NCBI GenBank assembly: GCA_030248215.1
Contig: JASANG010001871.1
Location: 62,001-126,000 of the forward strand
Source: Enoplolaimus lenunculus
Taxonomy: Eukaryota; Nematoda; Enoplea; Enoplida; Thoracostomopsidae
Direction of reading: 5' to 3'
Length of the DNA: 64,000 bases
The position numbers and the translations under genes are program-made. The notes beneath the pieces were generated by a model. The model was not told the DNA's origin and did not search any database. It saw only the letters and a program-made list of their open reading frames with translations. Position 1 is the stretch's first letter. Every line of letters starts with the position of its first letter. Below are positions 44,263-56,328 of this stretch, in pieces.

Positions 44263-44450
44263 TACAGTATCAAATTCAAAATATCAATAAATTTTTATTA
44301 AATTTGAATACCTTCACTTGCCTAAGATAGCGGCATGAATTCGCAAATCTGTACGTCAGATGGTCTCGAGTTTGCGATAGGTTTGGTAGTTTCGGGTCAA
44401 TAAACAATGAAATCAGAAATTCAGTGCATTTTTGCACTTGACATAAATCT

Positions 44451-45083
44451 TCAACTTTTCAGATCTGCAGATGCCTCTGTTTGCTTGTTTGATAAACTAT
44501 TACAACTGGTTACATATATGTTCTGCACAGTGCTGAGAATTGGACTCAGTAATTGACTCAGATACACTACTGAGGCCGAAATCGAGTACTTCAACGTAAA
44601 TACTAAAATATTTAATATACTCAACTTTATCCGTTGCATAATCGTGATTTGAATATAGCAAATACCAGTAACATTTTTCAGATATTTGGTAAATTTTTGT
44701 GCAATAAAGGATCGTATTCTCATATATGTGTAGCAGCTACCACCAGTTGATTTAATTTGTCCTACGTCTGCGCCAAGTTTGAGTATTGTAATTGCGAGAG
44801 TTCGTGAGTTTGAAAATGTATCGCTCACAGGTATAATAGACGCTACAGGCATTTGAGAATATGGGCCAAGGCGTTCAGTGATAAACCTTCCAAAAAACCG
44901 GGAACAAATAGCGTAAACCTGCCATATGCTGCTGGCTGTAAATTGATTTGGCTGTGTGATCAGAGCAGCAGCAATGATAGCATTTCGAGCGCAGAACTTG
45001 AAAAGAAAATCTTTTTCTGCTCGCCAAATATTAAAAGTGTCTATTGTTCGCGTCCCTAAAACGTATTGAGTATATATTTTCAA
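44451..45083 (-). other. 210-codon open frame, not supported as a gene
   Basis: This is the second longest open frame in the window. It crosses repeat P (44710-44868), whose end sequence CATTTGAGAATATGGGCC recurs elsewhere, and matches nothing I recognise. There is no hydrophobic signal or conserved motif. Confidence 0.25.
44710..44868 (-). repeat. Element P copy
   Basis: CGTATTCTCATATATGTGTA and CATTTGAGAATATGGGCC form inverted ends of about 15 bp. Similar ends are at 58.19 and 58.40 kb, with single ends near 4.55 and 21.7 kb. Confidence 0.45.
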
Positions 45084-45331
45084 GTTTTTAAAATTGCGTT
45101 TGGCTTCTTGTTCGCTTTACATGGAAGCGTTATACACAGTTATATATCGCCGCCACGGGCAAAAATTTCAGGATACACCACTAAATGTGCGTTAACGTAA
45201 ATTTTTTAGTAACAATTTTTTAAATTAAATTTATTTGACTCGCCTATGGATGGCGGCAATCACTATGAAGAATTGTGATTTTTAATCTTTGTTTGTATTC
45301 TAAAATATGTGAAGCGCCTATAGTTCAGTTG

Positions 45332-45530
45332 TGGCCCATGTATAGAACAGGGCCGGAACAGTAGTATAAGCATATTCCTAAGCCTAAGCCTAAGCCTAAG
45401 CCTAAGCCTAAGCTTATGGATGAGCCTATACCTAAGCCTAAGCCTAAGCAAAAAAATTAGTCTAAAGCGTAAATTGACTCTATTATAGCTCCGCCGGAAA
45501 ACGATCCGGCCCTGTTCTATACATGGGCCA
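45332..45530 (+). mobile_element. Element C copy (199 bp), perfect 8-bp duplication
   Basis: TGGCCCATGTATAGAACAGG ... CCTGTTCTATACATGGGCCA is flanked by TTCAGTTG on both sides. The inverted ends are nearly perfect over 28 bp. CCTAAG hexamers lie at 45375-45450. Confidence 0.92.
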
Positions 45531-45621
45531 TTCAGTTGGTGATACTTCCTGTAACTGTTAATAAAGCAAAACGAGTTTTACAGTTTAGTACTGCTTTCAC
45601 ATTTCGCGCACCCGTAGTACT

Positions 45622-45797
45622 GGCCCATGTAAGAATCAGTGGTGGAACGTTTTTCAGCAGAACTGCTAAAGAGTAATCTTAAGCTTTTGACTAATTTTGT
45701 TTTCTTAGAATTTATGTGTAAGCCTATTCTAACGATTTGGCTTAGACTTAGGAACACGCTTATGCTACTGTCACGGCCTTGTTCTATGCATTAGTCC
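45622..45797 (-). mobile_element. Element C copy, diverged
   Basis: GGCCCATGTAAGAATCAGTG-GTGGAACG ... CCTTGTTCTATGCATTAGTCC. The flanks GTAGTACT and TAGTGCTT are related but shifted. The hexamer core is nearly gone. Confidence 0.7.
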
Positions 45798-46210
45798 TAG
45801 TGCTTGAGGAAAACAGGCCTGTAGTTGTCGCGACTGGCTCGTTTTACGAACCGATTTACTAACTGGCAATAGATGCTGCACACATTTAAGAATAAACGGC
45901 CTTTGTCGGATTATTTTAATGTTTGCATTGATGCTTAAATAAATTAAGTCGCGCGGCATGTTAATCGAACAGTTTCCGAGCGGTTATTTCAAAGAGAAAA
46001 TGTTCCATTAACATGTCCTGTCGGCTTTTTATTCGACCGGAGTGAATTCAAGGCTGAAAATGGTTTGGTTGGGTTCGACAAGAAGAAATATACAACATTC
46101 AACAGTGGACGGCGAATATAGAAAACCGTATGAATAACAAAAAGTAAAGTATACTTTGAAGAATGTGACTATTAATATGTAGCACTTGGATAAACGTTAG
46201 CGTGGTTGTG

Positions 46211-46290
46211 AGTGATTAAAGCCAAGGTGCAAACGGATAGTAAGCATAACGAAAACAGAACATGAGCGGAAAAGGATCAAAGCGGAAACT
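46211..46290 (+). repeat. Element O copy
   Basis: CAAGGTGCAAACGGATAGTA and AACATGAGCGGAAAAGGAT match the stretch at 19.94 kb. Confidence 0.35.
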
Positions 46291-46532
46291 GAAATTCAAA
46301 ATCAATTTCAACGGTAGAATTTTAGAAATGTTTTAATTTTGTGGCTTACAACTGATGCCTATAACACAAGTTTTCAAGACATTTTTCTCAGATTTGTTTA
46401 AAAATAGAAGAAACATGGAATTTTTGAACTACACGGATTAATTTTGGTTAATTTATAAATAGTATCACAGTCTCAAAATGGACATTATTGAAAAACAAAA
46501 AAATTGTTCAAGTAATGTTTTACGAGCACACT

Positions 46533-46720
46533 GGCCAATGTAAAAAACAGGTACGAAACAGTAGTATAAGCATATTCGTAAGCCTGAGTGTAAGAATGAC
46601 CTTATACCTAATCCTAAGCCTAAGCCTAATTTTAAGTCAACTAAAAATTTGTCATAAGTTTAAGCTTACTCTGTTCCAGTCCCGCAGAAAAACGTTCTGC
46701 CTATGATCTTTACATCGGCC
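46533..46720 (+). mobile_element. Element C copy, perfect 8-bp duplication
   Basis: GGCCAATGTAAAAAACAGGT ... ATGATCTTTACATCGGCC is flanked by AGCACACT on both sides. It keeps only a short CCTAAGCCTAAGCCTAA core. Confidence 0.9.
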
Positions 46721-46931
46721 AGCACACTTATGACAAGATTTTAATAAAAATAAACATTTCTTGTTCTTTATTATTAAAGTCAATTGCTTTATTTGTATTT
46801 CAATTTTTAGACCAAAGGAAATCTAACCGACTTAAAATTATATATTGCATTTATTTGGCAATTTACTGTACTCATAGCAGTCTGATTTGAACGGCCGGTT
46901 CAAACAGCAGCCCTATGGTAACCCTATAATA

Positions 46932-47371
46932 CTGTAGTGACCCGAATAAGAGGTGGACTGATAATTATTTGGCCTCTCCAAAGGGTACCCCCCTTGTTAT
47001 TCGATTACGGACTGTTATTTATTTTCAACCAGCCCACCGCCACTCTGCCTTATTGATATATTCGGTATTGCAACTATCCGTTGAATTAAACTTTTTTGCC
47101 TTGTATCAAAAGCTTGAGCGATCATGCAAGGTTATACTTTAGAATGGTACTTTCAAAACTTAAATACTCTTCTAAGTTTCGAACTTAAGTTTATTTCGTC
47201 CTCTAGTCATTTATACGCTACAATTAGGAATAATTGACCTTTCTGGACTCTAATTGAGGTTTAGGGCTGTATCCGTTTACGGACGCTTATTAGCGATACG
47301 GACTTCTATTGATTAGGGCTCAAAATGGGAACCCCCTCTTATTACCCCCAGTCTTATTCGGGTCACTACAG
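46932..47371 (+). mobile_element. MITE-A copy A8 (440 bp, TA duplication)
   Basis: CTGTAGTGACCCGAATAAGA ... TCTTATTCGGGTCACTACAG is perfect over 20 bp at both ends, with TA on each side. It is the best A copy here and probably the youngest. Confidence 0.92.
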
Positions 47372-48332
47372 TATAGTGCTAATCATAAGCATAATAAGCT
47401 ATAATGATGGCGTTATAGAAAGGAACTTATTATATGTACCTTTCTAGGCGTCCTCATAATGGCTTATATCAAGATTTACAGTTAATCCGCGAAATTAATA
47501 ACAAATGGTACACTGATGCACTATGCATACTTCAGATATTAACCCACCTTCTCCTAGAAATTTAAAATGTTACTGTTTCGTTACCCTCGACCTTAGATAA
47601 TCCTTATTCGAATTCCTAGCATTCCAAAATTTAATTCTGGTTATATTTTGTTGGTTATCTATTGCTAAGCCTGTGTACTTAGTTCATTAGGTAGTCCATG
47701 CATCAACATAGCAGCTTACGCTTCGTTCACTTTAATTTGTGTGCACAGTGCGGAAGTTTAATACATTGGCAATAGACGCTTGCTGATATTTCTATTCAAA
47801 CGACTGGTACCTATTTTCGGAAATACATGTTGTTGTCGTTTAAAACTTATTTCTAGAAACCATAAATTGTCAATGGTTAAATAACCCGCATCGAAATTCA
47901 TATTTTTTAAACTTACTCTGCGCTTGTCTTCATTGGGTTGCCGTGATTAAATACAAGGTATACTTTGGTTGCCGCAGTTTCAGACCCGGCGGACCCCAAG
48001 ACGTTCCTAAACGTATCGAGGGACCGATGTTTTATGATACAGCAATGCTTCAATAATTTTATCAGGGTCGCTCAGCCTGCCACCGTATAAAGTTTACAAT
48101 AATGTCATTGTAATCGAAAAAATTAATCTTCGACAACTACCCTAGATCATAACCTTTACCCTTAGACAGCTCAACCTGTTTGGGGGACATATATAATTTA
48201 GCACGGGTACGCGGTTGAAATGACAAGCTTACAAGGAAACGAAGGGGTTTTGTGGAAAACCACAATTTTTCGTTGAAGGGCCGACCACATCCCTGACCTT
48301 TTCGGTTACGGGCTCGACACAACCATGTTAAA

Positions 48333-50778
48333 CTACAATCTTTGATACATGTACGGCTGCAATTTGGCATGTCCAGGAAACTGCATTCGTACTGTCCGCG
48401 TTTCGATTTGGCTTTGCGTAGACGCGTCCTGCGCTTGTGACACAGCTTGCAATTCTGCATTTGCGCATTGCACAACTGCAGTTTGCAGCTGCGCGTCTGC
48501 AGTCGCCGGTTTCACAGCGGCAACATGCACCGGAACTAAGATCGGCGCTGGCTCTTCGCACGCGTCGGTCATAGTTGAAACACTGTCAACCGGAACCGAG
48601 ATTTGAACCGGTTGATCTTGTTGTGTTGCTTTACATTGCAACGCAACTGAATGCATCGATAGGGTCTCATCGTCTGAGGCACTATCGATTAACGACGTTG
48701 TCGACGTCTGTACGTCGGATGCACTCCAATATCCTGTTAAACAAGTTGCGTCGCGTACAGACGTTGGCGACATCGGCGATGTTGAGCCATCGAGTTTTGC
48801 GACGCAACTGGTTTGCAACATAACGCTGAGTCGTTTTGCCGTACGACTATGACGTCGTTCGGCAACTGCTAACTCAGCGCTCAGTTGCTCCGCCTTAAGC
48901 TCAGCGTCAACTGCAGCGCTGACTGCTGTTGCGTACGACTCAAGTTCGGCCATTGTCGATTTTGGCAACGCCGAGGCAGTGATTCGAAACGGACCGCTGG
49001 CACCGGCGCCACCTTCTTCGCGTAATATATCGTCGATTACTTGTTGAAAATTAACCGGTTCCCCCGGATGTCCCGTATCAGATAAATCGTCTGCGGTAGA
49101 CGCAGTTACAGCTTTCAACTCTTTAAGCCTCGCCGGAACTTTCGATTTAATCCGTGCGACTAAATTTTGTAAATTGTGCAAAAATGCGTTAATCATTAAT
49201 GAAATCGTCCCTAAGCAAGCGAGAAGCAGTAAATACCGAGGGATCGTATATATAAAATCGTTGACTTGCACTTCTTGTACCATAAACAATGTTAGTGAAT
49301 AGTATATCGACCATGTATATGATACCCCTTCACTGGCGTGAATATGAATTGAAACTAAGCTAATTTGAAACAGAAGGATAATAAAGCAAAACCAAAGCGG
49401 CACATCAGGGACACTTTGTTGTTCTTGAGGCTCGCTGCTTAAATAGCTGCTGCTATCATCAATCGGAGGTATACTCGATTCGTCATCACTGTTCAGATTA
49501 CTTCCCACGTCACCATCAAAGTATACTTTTCCCGGAGTTCGATGCACTTGTGGTTCTAAAAGTGTTGACGGATCTGCACCCAAAGACCATTCTTCAAGAT
49601 CTTCAAGATCGATCTTTTCGCCGCGATGGTGTTTTCGAGACCAAATTCGGCGACAATTACAAGTCAACAGTCGAATCAACGATGACAAGTGGGCAAATTG
49701 TTGCGAATGCTGGTCGGCAAGTGCGGTTGACGCTTCGTATAGCCGGAGCAGAGCAGTGCACGCTTTTGAACCCGAGTCAGCGAGTAAATACAACGTGAAC
49801 GGAATGCCGAAAATGCAGTAAAAAATTGTTAGCACACGGCTTACGACGGTGCATACTCTTGCTTCGCCAAAAGCTGAAATGTAAGCATTAACGATACATC
49901 CTCTTGACATGCATAAGTGCCAGTGCATGTGTACAAGGAGACACCTTCCTGGGTTGTGTAAAGTAATTTTTCTAAACGTAAGCATGCAGTAATATTTAAA
50001 TGGGGCGGAAAGTTTTTCTGTGGTACTAGAAAAGGGTAAACTTAAGCTTTAGACTATTTTTTGCATGACTTAGGCTTAGGTTTTCGGTTAAGCTAGGTAT
50101 AAATGCCATTCTTACGCTTAGGCTTGGGCTTAGGAATATACTTATCATACTGCTCCGCCCTTGTTCTTTACATTGACTGGCACGGCCCGCTTAGGCTTAG
50201 GCTTAGGAATATGCTTATAATACTGTTGCGCCCTTGTTCTGTACATTGGCCCATACCCCTAACCAATATTCTCGTGATGCTCTTGTTACCTCGTGTTATG
50301 AACCAGTGCAATATCAAAAACCGCAGTAGCCCCTTAAACAGTTTCTCGCCTTCTACGCAGTCCGGGCTACGCATCGCATTACTCGCAGTTATCACTTGAC
50401 TTCTCGCAAGCGGTGGCCCTAAATATCATATAAAGAAGCGCATCTCGCTCAGGCTAGGAAAACGCACGAAGACTCGTGTCGAGCCACTGGCGAAATCTTA
50501 CCAAAAGTCGTACAACAACTCGTCGTATAATAAACGGCTGCCCAAAATCCATTCTCGCTCAAACATTGTCGTGAACTTCCGTTTTGTCTCGGATCGAGTA
50601 CCAACTGATCATTGGTATGATGAATTTCGATGCCATAAAATACTGCCGCACCGATTAGTACGTATCCAGCGAACACGATATAGATCGCAGCTTTTTTAAA
50701 CGTTGTCAGCAATGACTGACAAGCGTTTTGCGAAAATTCAACAAATTTAACCGAATTTGCCTGTTTTGGTGGATTCAT
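48333..50778 (-). CDS. Two-pore-domain (K2P/TWK-like) potassium channel with non-canonical filters (2 exons)
   Basis: Exons 50778-50502 and 49873-48333 join in phase 1 (donor GTAAGA, acceptor ttacatttcag) to give 605 residues. The order is TM1 (about 30-50, IYIVFAGYVLIGAAVFYGI), pore 1 (78-95), TM2 (105-126, ending IPFTLYLLADSG as in K2P channels), an acidic 125-residue loop, TM3 (251-271), pore 2 (274-300), TM4 (306-327) and a 275-residue Ser/Thr/Gln-rich tail. The intron splits the first filter codon, the place where many K2P genes have one. Pore 1 reads TTFAFG where K2P channels have T-T-I-G-Y/F-G. Pore 2 reads QEVQVND where TTIGFGD is expected. It may be a non-conducting or regulatory subunit. 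An upstream in-frame ATG at 50895 is possible, but 50778 gives a K2P-like short N-terminus. An element C copy fills part of the 628-bp intron. Confidence 0.85.
50003..50255 (-). mobile_element. Element C copy with duplicated right arm, in the K2P intron
   Basis: GGGGCGGAAAGTTTTTCTGT ... GCTTAGGAATATACTTATCA ... GCCCTTGTTCTTTACATTGA, then a second arm (GCTTAGGCTTAGGCTTAGGA ... TTCTGTACATTGGCCC). It occupies about 40 percent of the intron that splits the first pore codon. Confidence 0.8.
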
Positions 50779-51102
50779 TATATATATTATAAGAGAGATG
50801 ATTCTGTACTCCGGGTTGATGAGCAAAAGTTTAAAGTTGAAATATTTTTTTCGAGAAGATAAAATATCTTCAATTAGCTTAGACGTTATATGCAATTTCG
50901 GATTTTCGTTTAAAATATGCTGAATGTTTTCTATTTATGTAAATTACGATAATTTTGGCACCCTAGAAAGTTTGTATTGTGAAATTCGAGATTGAAATGT
51001 GTAATAATTTGGCCAAATCAGCAAATCTGCTGCGCTGCTAAAGTAGGTTTCAATTTTCAAATTACGCTGTCATGTATTGTGGTGTTTTACATAAATACTG
51101 AT

Positions 51103-51286
51103 TAAAAATATACTTAAAATTAAGTAAAACTGTTGCCGAATTGAGTGTCGGTTTTACTTACTATGGTGCTTGGCAAAGTTTTACTTATTTACATTTTTAA
51201 GCAAAGGTTTGCTCAATATACAGTACACTTATACTTGAAATAATTTGTAAAATATAACAAAATTATTTTAAGTAGAGTGGTTTTAC
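51103..51286 (+). mobile_element. Element I copy I2
   Basis: TTAAGTAAAACTGTTGCCGA ... TAAGTAGAGTGGTTTTAC, with GTCGGTTTTACTTACTATGG inside. It lies upstream of the K2P gene. Confidence 0.55.
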
Positions 51287-51873
51287 AGAGTAGTTATAAC
51301 AGCTATATTCATTGAAAGTTCTACTACTAAGAAACAATATCACCCCAAAAATCAACTGAAGGTGTCTGCTTAAAATATTCTTCTGAACTGGAGATTACAA
51401 ACTAACCTCTTAAGTAAAGCACTTCTAAGGGTTAATAACCCATTAAACTTACAATATAAACACGCGTAATAGTAGCAGATTCAGAAATTTTTGACGTCGC
51501 AGCGGCGTCATAGCTACAAGCAAAACGCAATTTTAGTACTAAATCATATTAAAAAATTTCAGTTTCGATCCCTGGATGGGACAATTGCCAAGTCGCCCCC
51601 TAGGATCCTCGAGTAGACCCTTTCTATTATTGTTCAAATCAAGATTAGGTACTCGGGTGACCGTGACGTTTTAGTATTTTTTGTTGGCACCAGTCATATG
51701 ACCGTGATTAAGCCTGTACTTTTCCCCCTCATTTAACTCACGCCTCACACCTACTCGCTAATTGCAGGATTAAAGATCTAGCAAAGAAAAAGTCGACAGG
51801 GCGTGCTCCAAGCAGAAGACGACCTAATCTTCTGGGCTGCCCCTTGGGAAAGCAGGAACATTGCTCACGAACC

Positions 51874-52040
51874 AGGCCCGTAGCCAGCTCGCAATGCTTG
51901 GGCGTGAAAATTTTTTCAGAAGGGGTATTCAAGCGTTTTCAATGACTTACAAGCAAGGTTGAAAATTTTCTAGGAGGGCCAAAGTTTTCAGGGTTGGGGG
52001 TGCTGAGCTCCTTCTGGGCCCCCCCTTGGCTGCGGGCCCG
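51874..52040 (+). mobile_element. Element E copy E4
   Basis: AGGCCCGTAGCCAGCTCGCA ... CCCCCTTGGCTGCGGGCCCG, with CAATGACTTACAAGCAAGGT in the middle. Confidence 0.65.
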
Positions 52041-53032
52041 TTACGACCGATAAGCCAACGCAATTTTAGTATTAAACCATGAATACAAAATTTTGATCGT
52101 GTGTCAGTGTGGTACGGTATTCGATCTCTGTTGGGGGTCTATAGGCCGGGTGGCCCCTCTGTGGATTTACTAATAACTGCGTTTAAATGCTTTATTGTTC
52201 GAACAGTTTGAAACAGTTTTCGGTATGCATAATACGGGTATTTTAAACGTATCGATGGTATTTGAAAAAGGTTCCTGGTTTGAGTTGCGGATTATTGATA
52301 AATATCACGTTTGGAGCACTAAATATTATACTGCTGACGATAAAACCTATACGTTGTGATTTATCCTTATTGAAGTTGTGTGGTGCACACAAATATTTCC
52401 AGTATATGAATTAAAGTTGAGAGTGAATGTTCTGCATCATGATAGGAAGTCTGGAGTGCGCCAAAACGTACCAAAAAGGGCTCAATCCGGCACCCCAGTA
52501 CCCTTCATTTGGACCCCCAGCGCTAACGGGGGTCCTAATCTTTACCAGTTGAAACAAAAACCGATGTTGTTTTGAAATACGACTATCCTCTCGACCGCTT
52601 CGCTCACGGGTTTTTGTCACTATTTTACATTTTTGTGATTGTTTTAATGGCTTCGGCCGCTTCACAGACCTTAAAATAATCACCACATGTTGCTAAATGT
52701 GAGCAAATTTTAGCGCTCGATACACTCGTTTGCCAACAATTTTAATTAAGATGATATAGCTCTTCCGAAATGAGCGATTCAAGAACGGTATTAAAAACAG
52801 CTTTGAAGTGAGATGTACCGTGTGCTTGTTTCTCAGCTCTAAAATAGAACGATTGTAGCAGCTTCAAATTGAAAGTTTAATTCTTAACTTAGTAATGGCA
52901 AACCTCTGAAAATTCCTAAAATTGTGGAAGGATGCGAGCACGAGAACAAACATTTTTGATAAATTTAACAAAGTTTCCTTGTAACTTCATCTGTCAAAAT
53001 TAATCAAACTTAACTTGGACGCAAACAAAGCC

Positions 53033-53301
53033 GTCCAATGTATAGGAAAACTCCGGAACAGTAGGTAGTATAAGCATATTCCTAAGCCTAAGCCTAAGCC
53101 TAAGCCTAAGCCTAAGCCTAAGAGTAAGAATGAGCCTTAAGCATGAGCCTAAGCCTAAGCCTAAGCCTAAGCCTAAGCCTAAGCGTAAGAATGAGCCTTA
53201 AGCCTGAACCTAAGCCTAAGCAAAAAAATTACTCTAACGCTTAAGCTTACTCTATTACAGTCTCGCCGGAAACCGTTCCGGCCCTGTTGTATACATGGGC
53301 C
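53033..53301 (+). mobile_element. Element C copy with two long TTAGGC arrays, perfect duplication
   Basis: The body runs from GTCCAATGTATAGGAAAACT to CCCTGTTGTATACATGGGCC, and ACAAAGCC stands on both sides. Between 53079 and 53222 lie two blocks of six to seven CCTAAG hexamers, each followed by GTAAGAATGAGCCTTAAGC. Confidence 0.92.
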
Positions 53302-54440
53302 ACAAAGCCTTTCGCCAACTCAAAAATTTGAAAATGTTCTTCGGATAATCGAGTTCAATAGAATTGGAAGAGAATCCTTAAATGTATTTCCAGCTAAAAA
53401 TTCTCAGCCCGTACTCATTTGGGGTTTAATTCTAAAAACGATAACAACACAGGCGGCACTTATATATTCTATCTGTGAAAATCATCCCCAGTATAAACAG
53501 CTCTTTAAACAAGCGAATTTTGCGAGCTGTGGGAACCGGAAATAGTACCGGTGTAATCAAAGAAACGTGCTAAATGTTAGTACTCGACATTCATTAGTTC
53601 AAACCTTACACGACTTAAAACCAAACCAAAATTGATGATAAGTGCGACATACATTTGAGAATTCGGGCACACATTCTTATTTAATCAGACACGTTGAAGC
53701 ATCTGACTCCTTAATTTCCTTGTTTTGGGTGTCCTCAATGATTGATATAATTTGTTTGCTCTCTGGGTAAGCATTGCAAATTAAGACACGCAATGTCATC
53801 ACAAGCTTTTACATGGGCAATTTGCTTCACACACCAATAACCTTTATTAAACGAGCGATTTCGTTCGCAAAATGCAAAGATTAATTTCAAACGGTCCCGC
53901 ATTTTACGGGTTACCTGGTATTTATTTCAATCTAAGCCATCAGAGGTGTATATATACCCGGGGTTATACGGAGATATATCTCTTTCCAAAATTTCTACTG
54001 AGACGAGAAAAACAACCACTTTGGCATTCTTTAGAATAATCTGTTGGATTCTTGAGTTCATAGATGAAGCTACAACGTTTCGAAATGAAATCCTGAACAC
54101 GCCTTTGCTAACCATTAAATGGTGTTTTAAGCTTAAAAGAACAAAAAAAGCGGCCAGCTTATTTACATGATATTTGCATGAAAGCAAAAACAACAATGTC
54201 AGAGGTCTGTAACAGGTGCACGATGGGGCACATACGTGGCAAATTATATATTAAAAATAAGATCTTTTAAGGACAATAAACATGTTTTCAGACGTTGCTT
54301 TTCTTCCATGGAAGATTTGGTTGGAAATAACGCTGAAATCAAACAAAAAGTTGAATTTGTCAAATTTTCAATCTGGCGTCAACGGTATATTTACAAGACG
54401 TCCTGTTCTATGAACGAACGGTTGTATAGTTATTCGGCAT

Positions 54441-54652
54441 GGCCCATGTAAAGATCAGGAGCGGAACGTTTTTCTGTGGGACTGCAATAGAGTATGCTTA
54501 AGCGTTAGACTAACTTTTTGCTTGGCTGAGGCTTAGGATTAGGCTTAGGCTTAGGAATATGCTCATTCTTACGCTTAGGCATAGGCTCAGGCTTACACTT
54601 AGGCTTAGGAATATCCTAATAATACTGTTTCGCCCTGTTCTTTACATTGACC
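54441..54652 (-). mobile_element. Element C copy, duplication 7 of 8
   Basis: GGCCCATGTAAAGATCAGGA ... CCTGTTCTTTACATTGACC is flanked by TTCGGCAT and TTTGGCAT. Two hexamer blocks are separated by GGAATATGCTCATTCTTACG. Confidence 0.88.
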
Positions 54653-54975
54653 TTTGGCATTAGCAATGCAGGATTAGCTCGTTCCACTGACGAATCAGGA
54701 AGTGAAATTTTTCAACCTGGACGTCTGAAATTGACTTGCTGTTGAATTTTGTTTCCAAGCGTCAAACTTAAAGCTTAGAGATGGTTATTACTTTAAAACT
54801 TGATGTGGTTTTAACCAAAACAGATGTTAAGCGGTAAATTGAGACAGTGCTCAGTCTATATCGGTGAATGTAGTTGAGGTAAAGTCTGTTCTCCAGGAGT
54901 CACTCCTAGTGAGAAAAGTAAGCAAAAGGCCAGCGGTTACTGACTCATATACCTTGCAATTTTATATATGTGTCG

Positions 54976-55221
54976 TAGGCAAATCTGTTATTCGGAAAAA
55001 TTTCTAGTTGGTTTAGGCCAATTTGCTATTTTATGTAATCGCAGTTTGGCCTGGGCTAAGCTTCTATTGAACTAATAGACAAAACAGATTTTATTATTTT
55101 GAAAAACCAAATACCGTTAACCAATCAGCGTTGGTGTTTCATTGTTGTTCTGCTAGATTTCGCAAACGCTACTTGGCCTAGACCAATAGGTAATTGGCCT
55201 GAATAGCAGATTAGCCTACTA
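54976..55221 (+). mobile_element. Element T, inverted-repeat element
   Basis: GTAGGCAAATCTGTTATTCG and CTGAATAGCAGATTAGCCTAC are imperfect inverted ends. A second inner pair is TTTAGGCCAATTTGC and TACTTGGCCTAGACC. It occurs once here. A short minus-strand open frame across 55125-55364 overlaps it and is not supported. Confidence 0.5.
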
Positions 55222-56167
55222 CATAAAATTAAAACTAGATCAATTTGCTGCAATTCGTTGGAAATTGCAGTCGAAGCATCATTGCATAGCTGTGAAACAG
55301 AAAATGAAATTAAACTTTGAAAATATACTTTAAAATCTAACGCGAATTGAAATTCATCTACCATATCACTCTATTGAGGGTTCAGTATGTTTTTCAAATT
55401 CGAATCTTAATTCGTTCAAAAGAACCGTACTTGTTCAAGTTGTAACTATCTTTTCTGTTTTAGTCTGATTTACTAAACAATTTTGGTGTGAATTAGGATT
55501 TTCTCACATGGCTGTCGAAAAGCGTAAAACGTAGACTATGAGCATAGGCCTATAGTTTGAGAAAATAGATGCAAACATAGGACGTGAGCCGGTGTCTGCT
55601 TATGACTGCGGCTGCCCCAAAAATTAGCCTATCGTTGTAGTTCAAGACCCAACAAATATTAGCGACATAGAACTTTGCCTAAGGCACGTTTCTGGGCCTT
55701 CCCGAAATCTTCCCAGAAACTACTGGATTGAAAAAAGCGTTGCCATTATACACTGCAGGATTTTCAATGCGTCATTAGCATAGGCAATTAATCACACACC
55801 TGAGGCCTGACCGCATCCTATATTAAGATACCTTTTCGAATACATAGTGTTTTCGGTTGACACTGTTTCACTAGCGCAGACATTACCTTTTAATTTTAAA
55901 GGTAAAAAAAGACAGAGATGGCTTGAACTGATGATAACACAACGGAAAAACCTACCGGTGTGCTTCGAAGACCAGATATTCAGCTTCAGAAGACCCGCTA
56001 CCAGAAATAAATTAGCAGACAACGCAGAAAGATTAATAGATGAGACAAAATAAAAATTTTCGAGCACAATTTTTTCATGCTGTCGATAACTTTTTTGGCC
56101 GTGGGGGTGAAGATTTCTGTACGTCGCGTGCTCTCCCACCTGCCGTAGTTGTTGTCTTACATGCTAT

Positions 56168-56328
56168 GGCCCATGTTAAAAAATCAGGATAGGAACGTTT
56201 TTCTGTGGGTCTCCAATAGAGTAACCTTAAGCTTTCGACTATCTTTTTGCTTGGCGTAGGCTTAGGTTTAGGCTTAAGCTTATGAATATGCTTATAGTAC
56301 TGTTCCTACACTGTTCTTTACATTCGCC
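56168..56328 (-). mobile_element. Element C copy, duplication 7 of 8
   Basis: GGCCCATGTTAAAAAATCAGG ... CTGTTCTTTACATTCGCC has CATGCTAT on the left and CATGGTAT on the right. Confidence 0.85.

Noticed and set aside
44451-45083. 210-codon minus-strand open frame as a gene
   Set aside because: It spans repeat P ends and has no motif, splice support or paralogue. An overlapping plus-strand frame is equally good.
47998-48075. A 22-codon minus-strand stretch (LSDPDKIIEALLYHKTSVP) as an extra last exon of the K2P gene
   Set aside because: The K2P frame already ends in TAG at 48333, and no matching donor was found in the tail.
53927-54196. Minus-strand frame IQQIILKNAKVVVFLVSVE, reminiscent of ANF-receptor-type ligand-binding domains
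   Set aside because: The likeness is short and generic, splice borders are poor, and an overlapping plus-strand frame is comparable. It was not kept without a profile search.
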